A stretch of 25,744 bases of DNA, from NCBI GenBank assembly GCA_002314055.1, contig DCBP01000014.1, forward strand, positions 14,135 through 39,878, in the 5' to 3' direction. This document shows positions 8,353-16,186 of this stretch, piece after piece. A program made the position numbers and the translations under genes. Under the pieces are notes generated by a model that did not search any database, was not told the DNA's origin, and was given only the letters and a program-made list of their open reading frames with translations. Every line of letters starts with the position of its first letter. The stretch's first letter is position 1. The DNA comes from Prevotella sp. UBA1104. GTDB lineage: Bacteria; Bacteroidota; Bacteroidia; Bacteroidales; Bacteroidaceae.

Positions 8353-8574
8353 AAAAGGAAAACAAATCTGAAAACTTTCCAAAACAAAAGAGCTTAGAAG
8401 TTACCCAAAACGGAAAACTTTTACTGAGCACACAACAAGTTACACCACTTGATAAATCAGACATAAGTAATTGAACACAAAATACTTACGTACATTTTTC
8501 AGAATCTTGTTAAATGTTAAAATAGAAAACTTTAAACCCAAACAAACAAATAAAAAAAATATTTTACCACAATC
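8353..8574 (+). other. Long AT-rich leader of nrdD
   Basis: About 220 bases separate the inferred transcript start from the nrdD ATG, far more than for the other promoters here. I see small stems only: CAAGT (8436-8440) with ACTTG (8447-8451), and GGAAA with TTTCC near 8351-8380. No NrdR box, cobalamin riboswitch core or upstream reading frame of note was recognised. Confidence 0.5.
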
Positions 8575-10677
8575 ATGAAAATAAAAAACTTCACCATTAC
8601 CAAGCGTGACGGTTCAAAAGACCGCTTCAGTCTGGACAAGATAATGAGTGCCATAATCAAGGCATTCAACTCTGTTGATGAGCCTACCGACTTAGGTTGC
8701 ATATCAAAGATAATCGCAAACCTCGACATACATGAGGGCATTACCGTAGAAGACATACAAAACCAAGTGGAAGAATCGCTCATGAAAGAGGGATACTACA
8801 GCGTTGCCAAGAGTTTCATGCTATACAGACAAAAGCACACCGAAGACCGCGAAACAATGGAGAAGCTGAAATTCCTCGCAGACTACTGCCAAGCTTCTAA
8901 CGCAGCTACCGGATCAAAATACGATGCCAATGCAAATGTTGAGCACAAGAACATTGCTACTCTTATCGGAGAACTACCGAAATCAAGCTTTATAAGATTG
9001 AACAGACGTCTGCTGACTGACAGAATCAAAAAAATGTACGGAAAAGAACTGTCAGACAAATACATCGACTTGCTCACACACCATTTTATATATAAGAACG
9101 ACGAAACAAGCCTCGCCAACTACTGCGCATCCATAACAATGTATCCGTGGCTTATAGGCGGCACTGCTGCCATCGGCGGAAACTCTACAGCTCCAACCAA
9201 TCTAAAATCATTCTGCGGAGGCTTCGTAAATATGGTGTTCATGGTATCAAGCATGCTGAGCGGTGCATGCGCCACACCTGAATTTCTAATGTATCTGAAC
9301 TATTTCATCGGACTGGAATATGGCAAAGACTATTGGGAGCATGCAGACAAGGTTGTAGACCTCTCAGCAAAGCAGCGCACCATCGACAAAATAATTACCG
9401 ACTGCTTCGAGCAAATAGTCTACTCCATAAACCAGCCTACTGGAGCAAGAAACTACCAGGCGGTATTCTGGAATATTGCATATTACGACAAACCTTATTT
9501 CGAGAGCCTTTTCGGTGAATTCTATTTTCCAGATGGAAGTCAACCGGACTGGAACGGACTGAGCTGGCTGCAAAAACGTTTCATGAAATGGTTTAACAAG
9601 GAACGTACGAAAACCGTCCTTACCTTCCCTGTTGAAACAATGGCACTCCTTTCCGACGGCAAGGACGTGCTCGACAAGGAATGGGGCGACTTTACAGCCG
9701 AGATGTACTCTGAAGGACATTCGTTCTTTACATACATGAGCGACAACGCCGACTCCCTAAGCTCATGCTGCCGACTGAGAAACGAGATTCAAGACAACGG
9801 TTTCAGCTATACGCTCGGTGCAGGCGGTGTGTCTACAGGCTCAAAAAGTGTTCTCACCATTAACCTGAACAGGTGTATACAATATGCCGTAAACAACAAA
9901 CTCGACTACAAGGAATATCTCGCAAAGGTCGTTGACCTCGTACACAAAGTACAACTCGCCTACAACGAGAACCTGAAAGAGCTTCAAAAGCAAGGCATGC
10001 TGCCACTCTTCGATGCCGGATACATAAATATGGGACGCCAGTATCTTACTATAGGAGTGAACGGACTCGTGGAAGCTGCCGAATTCCTCGGACTCTCCAT
10101 TACTGACAACCCAGACTATCTGGCTTTCGTACAGGGTGTACTCGGAATTGTAGAAGAATACAACAAGAAATACAGAACAAAGGACGTGATGTTCAACTGC
10201 GAGATGATTCCGGCAGAGAACGTCGGTGTGAAACATGCGAAATGGGATCGCGAAGACGGATACTTCGTACCACGCGACTGCTACAACAGCTATTTCTACA
10301 TTGTTGAAGACGACTCGCTGAATATTATTGACAAATTCAAGATGCACGGTGCACCCTATATAGAGCATCTCACCGGTGGCTCCGCCCTGCACATGAACCT
10401 CGACGAACACCTTTCAAAGGAACAATACCGCCAGCTGCTGCGCGTTGCAGCCAAAGAGGGATGCAACTACTTCACGTTCAATATCCCAAACACCATCTGT
10501 AACGACTGTGGCTATATCGACAAGCGATACCTCAAGGAATGCCCTCATTGCCACAGCAAGAACGTGGACTACATGACGCGCATCATTGGCTACCTGAAGA
10601 GGGTCAGCAATTTCTCTGCCGCCCGACAGGAAGAGGCTCACCGACGTTATTATGCTGGAAAGGAGAAACTGGCATAA
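8575..10677 (+). CDS. nrdD: Anaerobic ribonucleoside-triphosphate reductase (class III)
   Basis: This 700-residue glycyl-radical enzyme reduces NTPs to dNTPs without oxygen. An N-terminal ATP-cone (about residues 3-92; ITKRDGSKDRFSLDKIMSAI at its start) provides allosteric control. Active-site cysteines lie in SSCCRLRNE at C398/C399. A zinc site near the C terminus has cysteines 642, 645, 656 and 659 (CNDC...CPHC). It is followed by the glycyl radical loop RIIGYLKRVSNFS with the radical glycine at G672. All hallmark residues are present. The activase gene nrdG starts 18 bases after the stop, so the two are co-transcribed, consistent with an anaerobic lifestyle. Confidence 0.98.
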   Translation: MKIKNFTITKRDGSKDRFSLDKIMSAIIKAFNSVDEPTDLGCISKIIANLDIHEGITVEDIQNQVEESLMKEGYYSVAKSFMLYRQKHTEDRETMEKLKFLADYCQASNAATGSKYDANANVEHKNIATLIGELPKSSFIRLNRRLLTDRIKKMYGKELSDKYIDLLTHHFIYKNDETSLANYCASITMYPWLIGGTAAIGGNSTAPTNLKSFCGGFVNMVFMVSSMLSGACATPEFLMYLNYFIGLEYGKDYWEHADKVVDLSAKQRTIDKIITDCFEQIVYSINQPTGARNYQAVFWNIAYYDKPYFESLFGEFYFPDGSQPDWNGLSWLQKRFMKWFNKERTKTVLTFPVETMALLSDGKDVLDKEWGDFTAEMYSEGHSFFTYMSDNADSLSSCCRLRNEIQDNGFSYTLGAGGVSTGSKSVLTINLNRCIQYAVNNKLDYKEYLAKVVDLVHKVQLAYNENLKELQKQGMLPLFDAGYINMGRQYLTIGVNGLVEAAEFLGLSITDNPDYLAFVQGVLGIVEEYNKKYRTKDVMFNCEMIPAENVGVKHAKWDREDGYFVPRDCYNSYFYIVEDDSLNIIDKFKMHGAPYIEHLTGGSALHMNLDEHLSKEQYRQLLRVAAKEGCNYFTFNIPNTICNDCGYIDKRYLKECPHCHSKNVDYMTRIIGYLKRVSNFSAARQEEAHRRYYAGKEKLA

Positions 10678-10695
10678 AGAATAAGGGAAACAAAA

Positions 10696-11163
10696 ATGCT
10701 TAAACACGTAAACTGCGGCATCGTGTTTCAGGAGATCCCAGACGAGGTTACTCTCTCTATCAACATCTCTAACTGTCCCTGCCATTGCCCCGGTTGCCAC
10801 AGCAGTTATCTTTGGGACGATATCGGAGAGGTACTCAACAAGAACACGATTGACGCTTTTATGGAGAAATACGGCGACGACATTACCTGTATATGCTTTA
10901 TGGGCGGTGATGCATCGCCTTCTGATGTGGAACGACTTGCACAATATATACACTCTACCTATCCAACTATTAAGGTAGGATGGTACAGTGGCAGGCAAAC
11001 AGTTTCCAGAGACATCTGCCAGGAGAACTTCGACTATATAAAGCTTGGACCGTATATTGAGCACCTCGGCGCACTGAAGGAAAGGACAACTAACCAGCGC
11101 CTGTACAAGAAACTCGCCGACGGCTCGTTTCAAGATATAACATCAAGGTTTTGGCGGAAATGA
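10696..11163 (+). CDS. nrdG: Anaerobic ribonucleotide reductase activating protein (radical SAM)
   Basis: This 155-residue radical SAM activase generates the glycyl radical on NrdD. The cluster-binding CxxxCxxC motif is C27, C31, C34 within NCPCHCPGCHSSYLW. CFMGGDASPSDV (about residues 67-78) is the glycine-rich SAM-binding segment of this family. Length is normal for the short NrdG form. It immediately follows nrdD and is closed by the hairpin at 11189-11222. Confidence 0.97.
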   Translation: MLKHVNCGIVFQEIPDEVTLSINISNCPCHCPGCHSSYLWDDIGEVLNKNTIDAFMEKYGDDITCICFMGGDASPSDVERLAQYIHSTYPTIKVGWYSGRQTVSRDICQENFDYIKLGPYIEHLGALKERTTNQRLYKKLADGSFQDITSRFWRK

Positions 11164-11188
11164 AATTGACCGGTATACAACTCATTAT

Positions 11189-11228
11189 CCACCACTGAAG
11201 GCTTATTTGCCATCAGTGGTGGATATTT
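11189..11228 (+). terminator. Hairpin after nrdG, probable terminator
   Basis: CCACCACTGA (11189-11198) pairs perfectly with TCAGTGGTGG (11213-11222) around a 14-base loop, followed by ATATTTTTC. It starts 26 bases after the nrdG stop. The right arm shares the 12-mer CATCAGTGGTGG with the tandem repeats at 11312-11380. Confidence 0.7.
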
Positions 11229-11311
11229 TTCTATATTGAAAAACATGCAAGACTAACTCTTTTCTGCGAGAATAAGAATCAGAGTTTGCCATTAAATAAA
11301 ATTGTACACCT

Positions 11312-11380
11312 GTGGCGGCTATTGATACATCAGTGGTGGCTATTGGTCCATCAGTGGTGACTATTGGTCCATCAGTGGCG
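11312..11380 (+). repeat. 21-bp imperfect tandem repeat, about 3.3 copies
   Basis: Three full copies occupy 11312-11332, 11333-11353 and 11354-11374, of the form GTGGYGRCTATTGRTMCATCA, plus the partial GTGGCG at 11375-11380. The period is exactly 21. On the minus strand this reads as repeated (T)TDGPIA-like heptapeptides in a 60-codon frame, which I treat as a by-product of the repeat period, not a gene. Confidence 0.9.
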
Positions 11381-11399
11381 AACAAATTTTTCTATGTTA

Positions 11400-11439
11400 T
11401 TTAACGATTTCAGTTGTGGTTTAACGACTTTAGTTGACC
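11400..11439 (+). repeat. Two tandem 20-bp imperfect copies
   Basis: TTTAACGATTTCAGTTGTGG (11400-11419) is followed directly by TTTAACGACTTTAGTTGACC (11420-11439), 16 of 20 positions identical. The remaining bases to 11543 are AT-rich with nothing I recognise. Confidence 0.75.
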
Positions 11440-11543
11440 ACGTTTAGTATTATTGTTAATACAGGTTGACTCAGTTATTACTTATTTATAAATTACGTTG
11501 ACTTACCAAACATGGATTAATGATTTATAAAGAAAGTTACAAC

Positions 11544-11577
11544 ATTGCCCAAGAAACACATAACATGGTTATATTTG
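11544..11577 (+). promoter_or_regulatory. Candidate promoter of the small secreted-protein gene
   Basis: TATATTTG at 11570-11577 matches the -7 box TAnnTTTG. The nearest -33 candidate is ATTG at 11544-11547, with a slightly long 22-base spacer. The inferred transcript start near 11584 leaves a leader of about 70 bases. Confidence 0.5.
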
Positions 11578-11653
11578 CAGCATCATACATCACAAGAATG
11601 TATCTTAGCAAAAAAGATTATACATTATATAAAGAAATGGAGGAATACCCATT

Positions 11654-12121
11654 ATGAAAAAGATATTAGGAATCACCACAATCGGTTTAGCATTAGGATT
11701 AACCATACCTACCCCCTGTTCTGCACAGGATACACCCCTAAAAGAAACGACCTTACTGAAGAATAAAGCAAATCCCGAAAATCCCGACAGCAAAACATTC
11801 GCTGCAAGATTCGGAAACTTCGTTGACGGTGTGGAAAAATGCGATACTCTTTCGAGTAGGCAGAAATCTGAAATCAGCAATGAATACAAGGAGTTTATCG
11901 CTGAATATAAAGTGATAAACGACAGTCTGAGCGATGAGGACATCCGCTCATGCAGCAAGCAGAAAGTAAGATACCAAAAGGCAATGACGCGAATATTCGT
12001 AAACAACGCAGCCGACGACGTGAGCGACACAGCTCAGGGCGTAGGCAAAAGCGTGTCGAAGTTCTTCAAAAGAACAAAGAAGAAGGTACAAGGAGCTGTA
12101 GATGGTTTTAAAAAGAACTAA
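11654..12121 (+). CDS. Small secreted protein of unknown function
   Basis: This 155-residue protein has a classic signal peptide (MKKILGITTIGLALGLTIPT, cleavage likely after CSA). The mature part is highly charged and predicted helical. FGNFVDGVEKCDTLSSRQKS and EYKEFIAEYKVINDSLSDED suggest a short helical bundle. The C terminus is basic, with SKFFKRTKKKVQGAVDGFKK after a small Gly/Ser/Val segment. C22 is not in a good lipobox, so I favour periplasmic release over lipidation. Arrangement loosely recalls DUF6565-like Bacteroidetes proteins, but I cannot confirm this. A GGAGGAA (11639-11645) lies 8 bases before the ATG, unusually strong for this genome. Confidence 0.8.
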   Translation: MKKILGITTIGLALGLTIPTPCSAQDTPLKETTLLKNKANPENPDSKTFAARFGNFVDGVEKCDTLSSRQKSEISNEYKEFIAEYKVINDSLSDEDIRSCSKQKVRYQKAMTRIFVNNAADDVSDTAQGVGKSVSKFFKRTKKKVQGAVDGFKKN

Positions 12122-12166
12122 AACATAATCTGCACAGCATGCAACAATGAAAAAACAAAGCTTTTA

Positions 12167-12197
12167 TTTGCCGTTATCTTAATTTTCATTACCTTTG
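12167..12197 (+). promoter_or_regulatory. Promoter of the amylase gene
   Basis: TTTG (12167-12170), 19 bases, then TACCTTTG (12190-12197), a perfect consensus match. The transcript start should be near 12204, giving a leader of about 17 bases before the ATG at 12221. Confidence 0.85.
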
Positions 12198-12220
12198 CGG
12201 AGAAAGACAAGACTAAAATC

Positions 12221-13894
12221 ATGGAAAAGATTATAATATATCAGATTTTCACGCGCCTTTTCGGCAATGAAAACACTACGCGTAAGTATAACGGCTCTAT
12301 TACAGATAACGGATGTGGCAAACTCAACAAGTTTACACCTGCTGTACTTAGACAGATAAGGGGACTTGGAGTTACTCACGTATGGTACACGGGAGTAATA
12401 CGCCATGCCACCACAACGGACTATAGCGGCTATGGCATACCAAGACAGCACCCCGCTGTTGTAAAGGGAAATGCCGGCAGTCCGTATGCCATTACCGACT
12501 ATTATGACATTGACCCCGATCTGGCAACAAACGTTAAGCGAAGGATGCTCGAGTTTGAAAGACTCGTAAAACGCACACACGAGGCTGGAATGAAAGTAAT
12601 TATCGATTTCGTACCAAACCATGTAGCAAGGCAATACAAATCTATAGCAAAGCCGGATGGAATAAAAGATTTCGGTGAGGATGATGACACGGGAAAGCAG
12701 TTCTACCCTATGAATAATTTCTATTACTGTCCCGGTCAGGACTTTGCCCCTTATATCGACCTTTACCATGGCGAACCATTGCCATACGAGGAATTTCCAG
12801 CCAAGGCAACAGGAAACGACTGCTTTGGCAATCGACCGGGAAACAATGACTGGTATGAAACAGTGAAACTCAACTACGGAGTTGACTATTGCGACTATGG
12901 CGGAATATCCAAACACTTCAGCCCTATACCTGATACCTGGGTTAAGATGCTCGACATTCTGCTATTTTGGGCAGGAAAAGGTGTTGACGCTTTCCGCTGC
13001 GACATGGCAGAAATGGTGCCGTCTGAATTCTGGAGTTGGGCAACAATGGAAGTGAGAAGGAAATTCAAGAACATCGCATTTATCGGTGAAGTATACAACC
13101 CGGCACGATACAGAGAATACATCGCAGCCGGATTTAACTATCTGTATGACAAAGTAGGAATGTATGACTGCATGAGGGCTGTGGTTTGTGGAAACAGACC
13201 TGCTTCAGACATTACATACCAATGGCAACAGACTGACGATATCGCCGGCAATATGCTATATTTTCTCGAAAATCACGACGAACAGAGACTGGCGAGCGAC
13301 TTCTTCGCCCACAACGGAATGAAGGGAGTACCGGCACTCGCAGTAAATGTTCTTATGCGCAAGAACCCGTTTATGCTCTATGCCGGACAGGAATACGGCG
13401 AGCGCGGAATGGACGAAGAAGGATTCAGCGGCAAGGACGGCAGAACAACAATCTTCGACTATTGGTCGCTCGATTCGCTGATACACGGATTTTTATCAAG
13501 AAGGCAACTTACTGCCGAAGAGAAAAATTTGGAAGCTATATACAAGAAATTGCTAAATATAGCCATAACAGAAAAGGCTGTAAGCGATGGGGAGTTCTTT
13601 GATTTAATGTATGTAAATCCTACTTCTGAATTTTTCGATTCAGCCAGGCAATATGCCTTTCTGCGTAAATACAAGAACGAAACGCTGCTCGTTGTAGCTA
13701 ACTTTTCCGATACGGAAGCTGACGTAAAAATCAATATTCCGCAACATGCCTTTGATTATCTGAATCTCCCTGACGAAATTACAGACGCGGTAGACTTAAT
13801 GAATGGTGAAACAAGTAAGATATGTCTTTCGACGGAGAGTCCTGTTTCGCTACTTGTCAGTCCTAACAGCGCAAGGGTTCTGAAAATAAAATAA
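12221..13894 (+). CDS. GH13 alpha-amylase family glycosidase (cytoplasmic)
   Basis: This 557-residue (beta/alpha)8 glycoside hydrolase acts on alpha-glucans or related oligosaccharides. The four GH13 regions are in order: IIDFVPNH (residues 127-134), VDAFRCDMAE with nucleophile D261, FIGEVYNP with acid/base E290, and LENHDEQR with D353. A C-terminal beta domain follows (LRKYKNETLLVVANFSD). There is no signal peptide, so it should act in the cytoplasm on imported or stored glucan. It is not next to sus genes or other glycan enzymes. The exact specificity cannot be read from the sequence. It is followed 15 bases later by the AlaX-like gene. Confidence 0.92.
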   Translation: MEKIIIYQIFTRLFGNENTTRKYNGSITDNGCGKLNKFTPAVLRQIRGLGVTHVWYTGVIRHATTTDYSGYGIPRQHPAVVKGNAGSPYAITDYYDIDPDLATNVKRRMLEFERLVKRTHEAGMKVIIDFVPNHVARQYKSIAKPDGIKDFGEDDDTGKQFYPMNNFYYCPGQDFAPYIDLYHGEPLPYEEFPAKATGNDCFGNRPGNNDWYETVKLNYGVDYCDYGGISKHFSPIPDTWVKMLDILLFWAGKGVDAFRCDMAEMVPSEFWSWATMEVRRKFKNIAFIGEVYNPARYREYIAAGFNYLYDKVGMYDCMRAVVCGNRPASDITYQWQQTDDIAGNMLYFLENHDEQRLASDFFAHNGMKGVPALAVNVLMRKNPFMLYAGQEYGERGMDEEGFSGKDGRTTIFDYWSLDSLIHGFLSRRQLTAEEKNLEAIYKKLLNIAITEKAVSDGEFFDLMYVNPTSEFFDSARQYAFLRKYKNETLLVVANFSDTEADVKINIPQHAFDYLNLPDEITDAVDLMNGETSKICLSTESPVSLLVSPNSARVLKIK

Positions 13895-13909
13895 TATACA
13901 ATAATTGTC

Positions 13910-14380
13910 ATGAATACCGAAATTGAGCTTAATGCCCACAATAAAGAGGAGTTTCCGCCGGCTCACACTGCCGAACATCTGCTTAACCAGACGATGGTGA
14001 GGATGTTTGGCTGCGAACGGTCGAGAAATGCCCACATAGAACGCAAAAAGAGCAAGATAAGCTACATACTTGACCATAAACCTAACCGCAAGGAGGAAAA
14101 TGAGATTGAGAAAAGGATGAACGAACTTATCGAGGAGGACTTACCTGTAACATACGAATTTGTTGACCGCAACCATATCCCTGATGGTGTAAAACTTGAT
14201 CGGCTGCCTGAAGATGCATCTGAAACGTTGCGCCTTGTCCGCATTGGCGACTACGATGTTTGTCCCTGTATAGGAAAGCATGTACGTTCTACAAGTCAAA
14301 TAGGCAAGTTCGTTTTACTCGGAACCAACTGGGACGAGGAAAAACACTCATTCCGCATAAGATTCAAAGTAGTACAGTAA
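13910..14380 (+). CDS. Stand-alone AlaX-like tRNA editing domain protein
   Basis: This 156-residue protein resembles the second additional domain (SAD) of alanyl/threonyl-tRNA synthetases. The zinc-binding pair is HTAEH (H19, H23) near the start and CIGKH (C120, H124) near the end, matching HxxxH...CxxxH. Such proteins hydrolyse mischarged aminoacyl-tRNA in trans. Where AlaRS-type domains usually read CGGTHV, this has CIGKHV, so the substrate may differ from Ser-tRNA(Ala). No catalytic synthetase domain is attached. It lies 15 bases after the amylase gene and is probably co-transcribed with it, ended by the hairpin at 14400-14460. Confidence 0.82.
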   Translation: MNTEIELNAHNKEEFPPAHTAEHLLNQTMVRMFGCERSRNAHIERKKSKISYILDHKPNRKEENEIEKRMNELIEEDLPVTYEFVDRNHIPDGVKLDRLPEDASETLRLVRIGDYDVCPCIGKHVRSTSQIGKFVLLGTNWDEEKHSFRIRFKVVQ

Positions 14381-14399
14381 AAAAAACTAAGAATAAAAA

Positions 14400-14461
14400 A
14401 ATCTCCAATTTCTGATATTCTTGATAAATGTTTCAAGAAACGGAAATTGGAGATTCTTTTT
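14400..14461. terminator. Bidirectional terminator between the AlaX-like gene and rng
   Basis: A 13-base perfect stem AATCTCCAATTTC (14400-14412) with GAAATTGGAGATT (14443-14455) encloses a second stem TTCTTGA (14418-14424)/TCAAGAA (14433-14439). A T run follows on the plus side (14457-14461) and an A run precedes it (T run on the minus strand). It serves the two converging genes. Confidence 0.92.
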
Positions 14462-14466
14462 AGAGA

Positions 14467-16047
14467 TTAATTCTTTATCGCCTCATTCTCTTCTTTCATA
14501 TCGATAAACTGCTTCTTGCTGTCGTAGAACTCATACTGCAAGAAAGCAAGTTTCTGAGACGGGACGACATGCACGCCAAATCCGTATTTCATCTGCCAAC
14601 GGCGTTTCATGCTTATGAAACCCTGATTGATGTATGCAGCAACATACGGATGCACATGCAAATAGAATGTCTTGATGCCAATCTTGTTGACCAGTTTGTC
14701 AATTTTGCTCTCTAATTGGTCCGTGAAAAGTATGCTCGACTTTATCTTGCCCGTACCGAGACACGTAGGACACGCCTCTTCAACATTAACATCCATCGCC
14801 GGTCGAACTCGCTGACGGGTAATCTGCATAAGTCCGAACTTGCTCAGAGGCAGGATATTGTGGCGTGCGCGGTCTTTCTGCATGTTCTTGCACATCCGCT
14901 CGTATAGGATTTGGCGGTCTTCAGCAAGACTCATGTCGATAAAATCCACAACAATAATTCCGCCCATGTCTCTCAGCCTCAACTGTCGAGCCAACTCGTC
15001 GGCAGCACCGAGGTTCACATCGAGGGCATTAGCCTCCTGTCCGTTTGCAGAACGTGTGCGGTTGCCGCTGTTGACGTCAACCACATGAAGAGCTTCGGTA
15101 TGTTCAATATACAAATAAGCACCATGCTTATAGTTAACAATTCGTCCGAAGCTCGACTTAATCTGCTTTGTCACGTTGAAGTTGTCGAAGATAGGTACCG
15201 TACCGGTATAAAGTTTCACGATACCAGCCTTTTCTGGTGCAATGAGCGTAATGTAGTGTTTTACTTCCTTAAAGACCTCCTCGTCGTTTACGTATATATT
15301 TTCGTAAGACGGATTAAAGAGGTCGCGCAACATTGCAACGACTCTACTTGTTTCCTCGTATATGAGCTGTGGGCGTTTCTGTGTTTTCTGCACCTTCAAG
15401 ATAGCGTCCTCCCATCGCTTCATGAGTATCTTCAGCTCAGTGTCGAGCTCAGCCACACGCTTACCCTCTGCAACTGTACGTACGATGACACCAACATTCT
15501 TCGGTTTTATACTGTGGATGAGTTGTTTGAGCCTTGCACGCTCTTCACCGCTCTTTATTTTCGAGGAAACAGAAACTTTATCGTCAAATGGAATAAGTAC
15601 AAGGTATCGCCCGGCAAAGCTGAGTTCTGCCGTTAATCGCGGTCCCTTTGTAGAAATAGGTTCTTTAACGATTTGCACCAGCACTTCCTGTCCCTGTTGC
15701 AACTCGTTTTGCACACTGCCGTCCTTTTTAAGGTCTGGCAGACGCATAGCTTTCGAAAAAGGATAAAGTTTCTTTCTGTCGCTCTGTACCTGTTTGATAT
15801 ACTTTTCGTAGGAGTTGAATTGACTCCCGAGGTCAAGATAATGTAGAAAGGCATCGCGCTCATAACCTACATCCACAAAACTTGCATTCAAGCCCGGCAT
15901 AAGCTTCTTAACCTTAGCCACGTAGATGTTTCCAACAGAGAACGATGCCGACCTTGGCTCGTTCTGATACTCCACAAGGTTCTTGTCCTCGAGCAGAGCG
16001 ATGGAAATTTCCTTCTGTTGTACGTCGATTATTAATTCGCTTGTCAT
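14467..16047 (-). CDS. rng: Ribonuclease G (RNase E/G family)
   Basis: This 526-residue endoribonuclease takes part in rRNA 5' maturation and mRNA decay. It begins with TSELIIDVQQKEISIALLED and an S1 domain (about residues 38-145) with an insertion around 75-115 (SDRKKLYPFSKAMRLPDLKK). Catalytic aspartates are D324 in VVDVNSGN and D368 in IIVVDFIDM. The Zn-link cysteines C426 and C429 lie in CPTCLGTGK. Length is slightly above E. coli RNase G, and the RNase E scaffold tail is absent. It lies downstream of HU and the 29-residue peptide. Its leader carries a perfect 12-bp stem. Plus-strand frames opposite it (up to 241 codons) are shadows. Confidence 0.97.
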   Translation of the reverse strand: MTSELIIDVQQKEISIALLEDKNLVEYQNEPRSASFSVGNIYVAKVKKLMPGLNASFVDVGYERDAFLHYLDLGSQFNSYEKYIKQVQSDRKKLYPFSKAMRLPDLKKDGSVQNELQQGQEVLVQIVKEPISTKGPRLTAELSFAGRYLVLIPFDDKVSVSSKIKSGEERARLKQLIHSIKPKNVGVIVRTVAEGKRVAELDTELKILMKRWEDAILKVQKTQKRPQLIYEETSRVVAMLRDLFNPSYENIYVNDEEVFKEVKHYITLIAPEKAGIVKLYTGTVPIFDNFNVTKQIKSSFGRIVNYKHGAYLYIEHTEALHVVDVNSGNRTRSANGQEANALDVNLGAADELARQLRLRDMGGIIVVDFIDMSLAEDRQILYERMCKNMQKDRARHNILPLSKFGLMQITRQRVRPAMDVNVEEACPTCLGTGKIKSSILFTDQLESKIDKLVNKIGIKTFYLHVHPYVAAYINQGFISMKRRWQMKYGFGVHVVPSQKLAFLQYEFYDSKKQFIDMKEENEAIKN

Positions 16048-16085
16048 GTCTTGTTTACAAAAACTTGATTACTAGGATAAAATAA

Positions 16086-16141
16086 GGGCATGTCAATAAA
16101 TACGCGCGCTATAAAACGATGCTGCATTGATTGACATGCCC
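16086..16141 (-). promoter_or_regulatory. Perfect 12-bp stem in the rng leader
   Basis: GGGCATGTCAAT (16086-16097) and ATTGACATGCCC (16130-16141) are exact inverted repeats around a 32-base loop containing GCGCGC. On the minus strand the stem is followed by TTATTTTAT, 39 bases before the rng ATG. It could be an attenuator or weak terminator, or a processing target. The sequence shows the structure only. Confidence 0.75.
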
Positions 16142-16186
16142 AGTCCGAATAGACCTTTATTGAGCACTAACTCTGCAGTTAGCTTT

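Noticed and set aside
8449..8460. FNR-like site TTGATAAATCAG in the nrdD leader
   Set aside because: The half-site spacing is 2 instead of 4, and it lies about 100 bases downstream of the transcript start.
8353..8574. Cobalamin riboswitch or NrdR box
   Set aside because: I found no B12-box core and no paired NrdR box; a class III enzyme would not need cobalamin.
9841..10410. 189-codon minus-strand frame opposite nrdD
   Set aside because: Shadow of the nrdD coding sequence, with no family similarity.
10414..11133. 239-codon minus-strand frame opposite nrdD/nrdG
   Set aside because: It is antisense to two well-supported genes, spans their junction and has no recognisable family; its residues reflect the codon pattern of the other strand.
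11312..11380. CRISPR-like array
   Set aside because: The copies are contiguous, with no unique spacers, and no cas gene is near.
11203..11385. 60-codon minus-strand frame with TTDGPIA-like repeats
   Set aside because: The 21-base DNA period creates the peptide repeat; there is no promoter, ribosome site or globular part.
14911..15636. 241-codon plus-strand frame opposite rng
   Set aside because: Antisense to RNase G, whose catalytic motifs are intact in the other strand.
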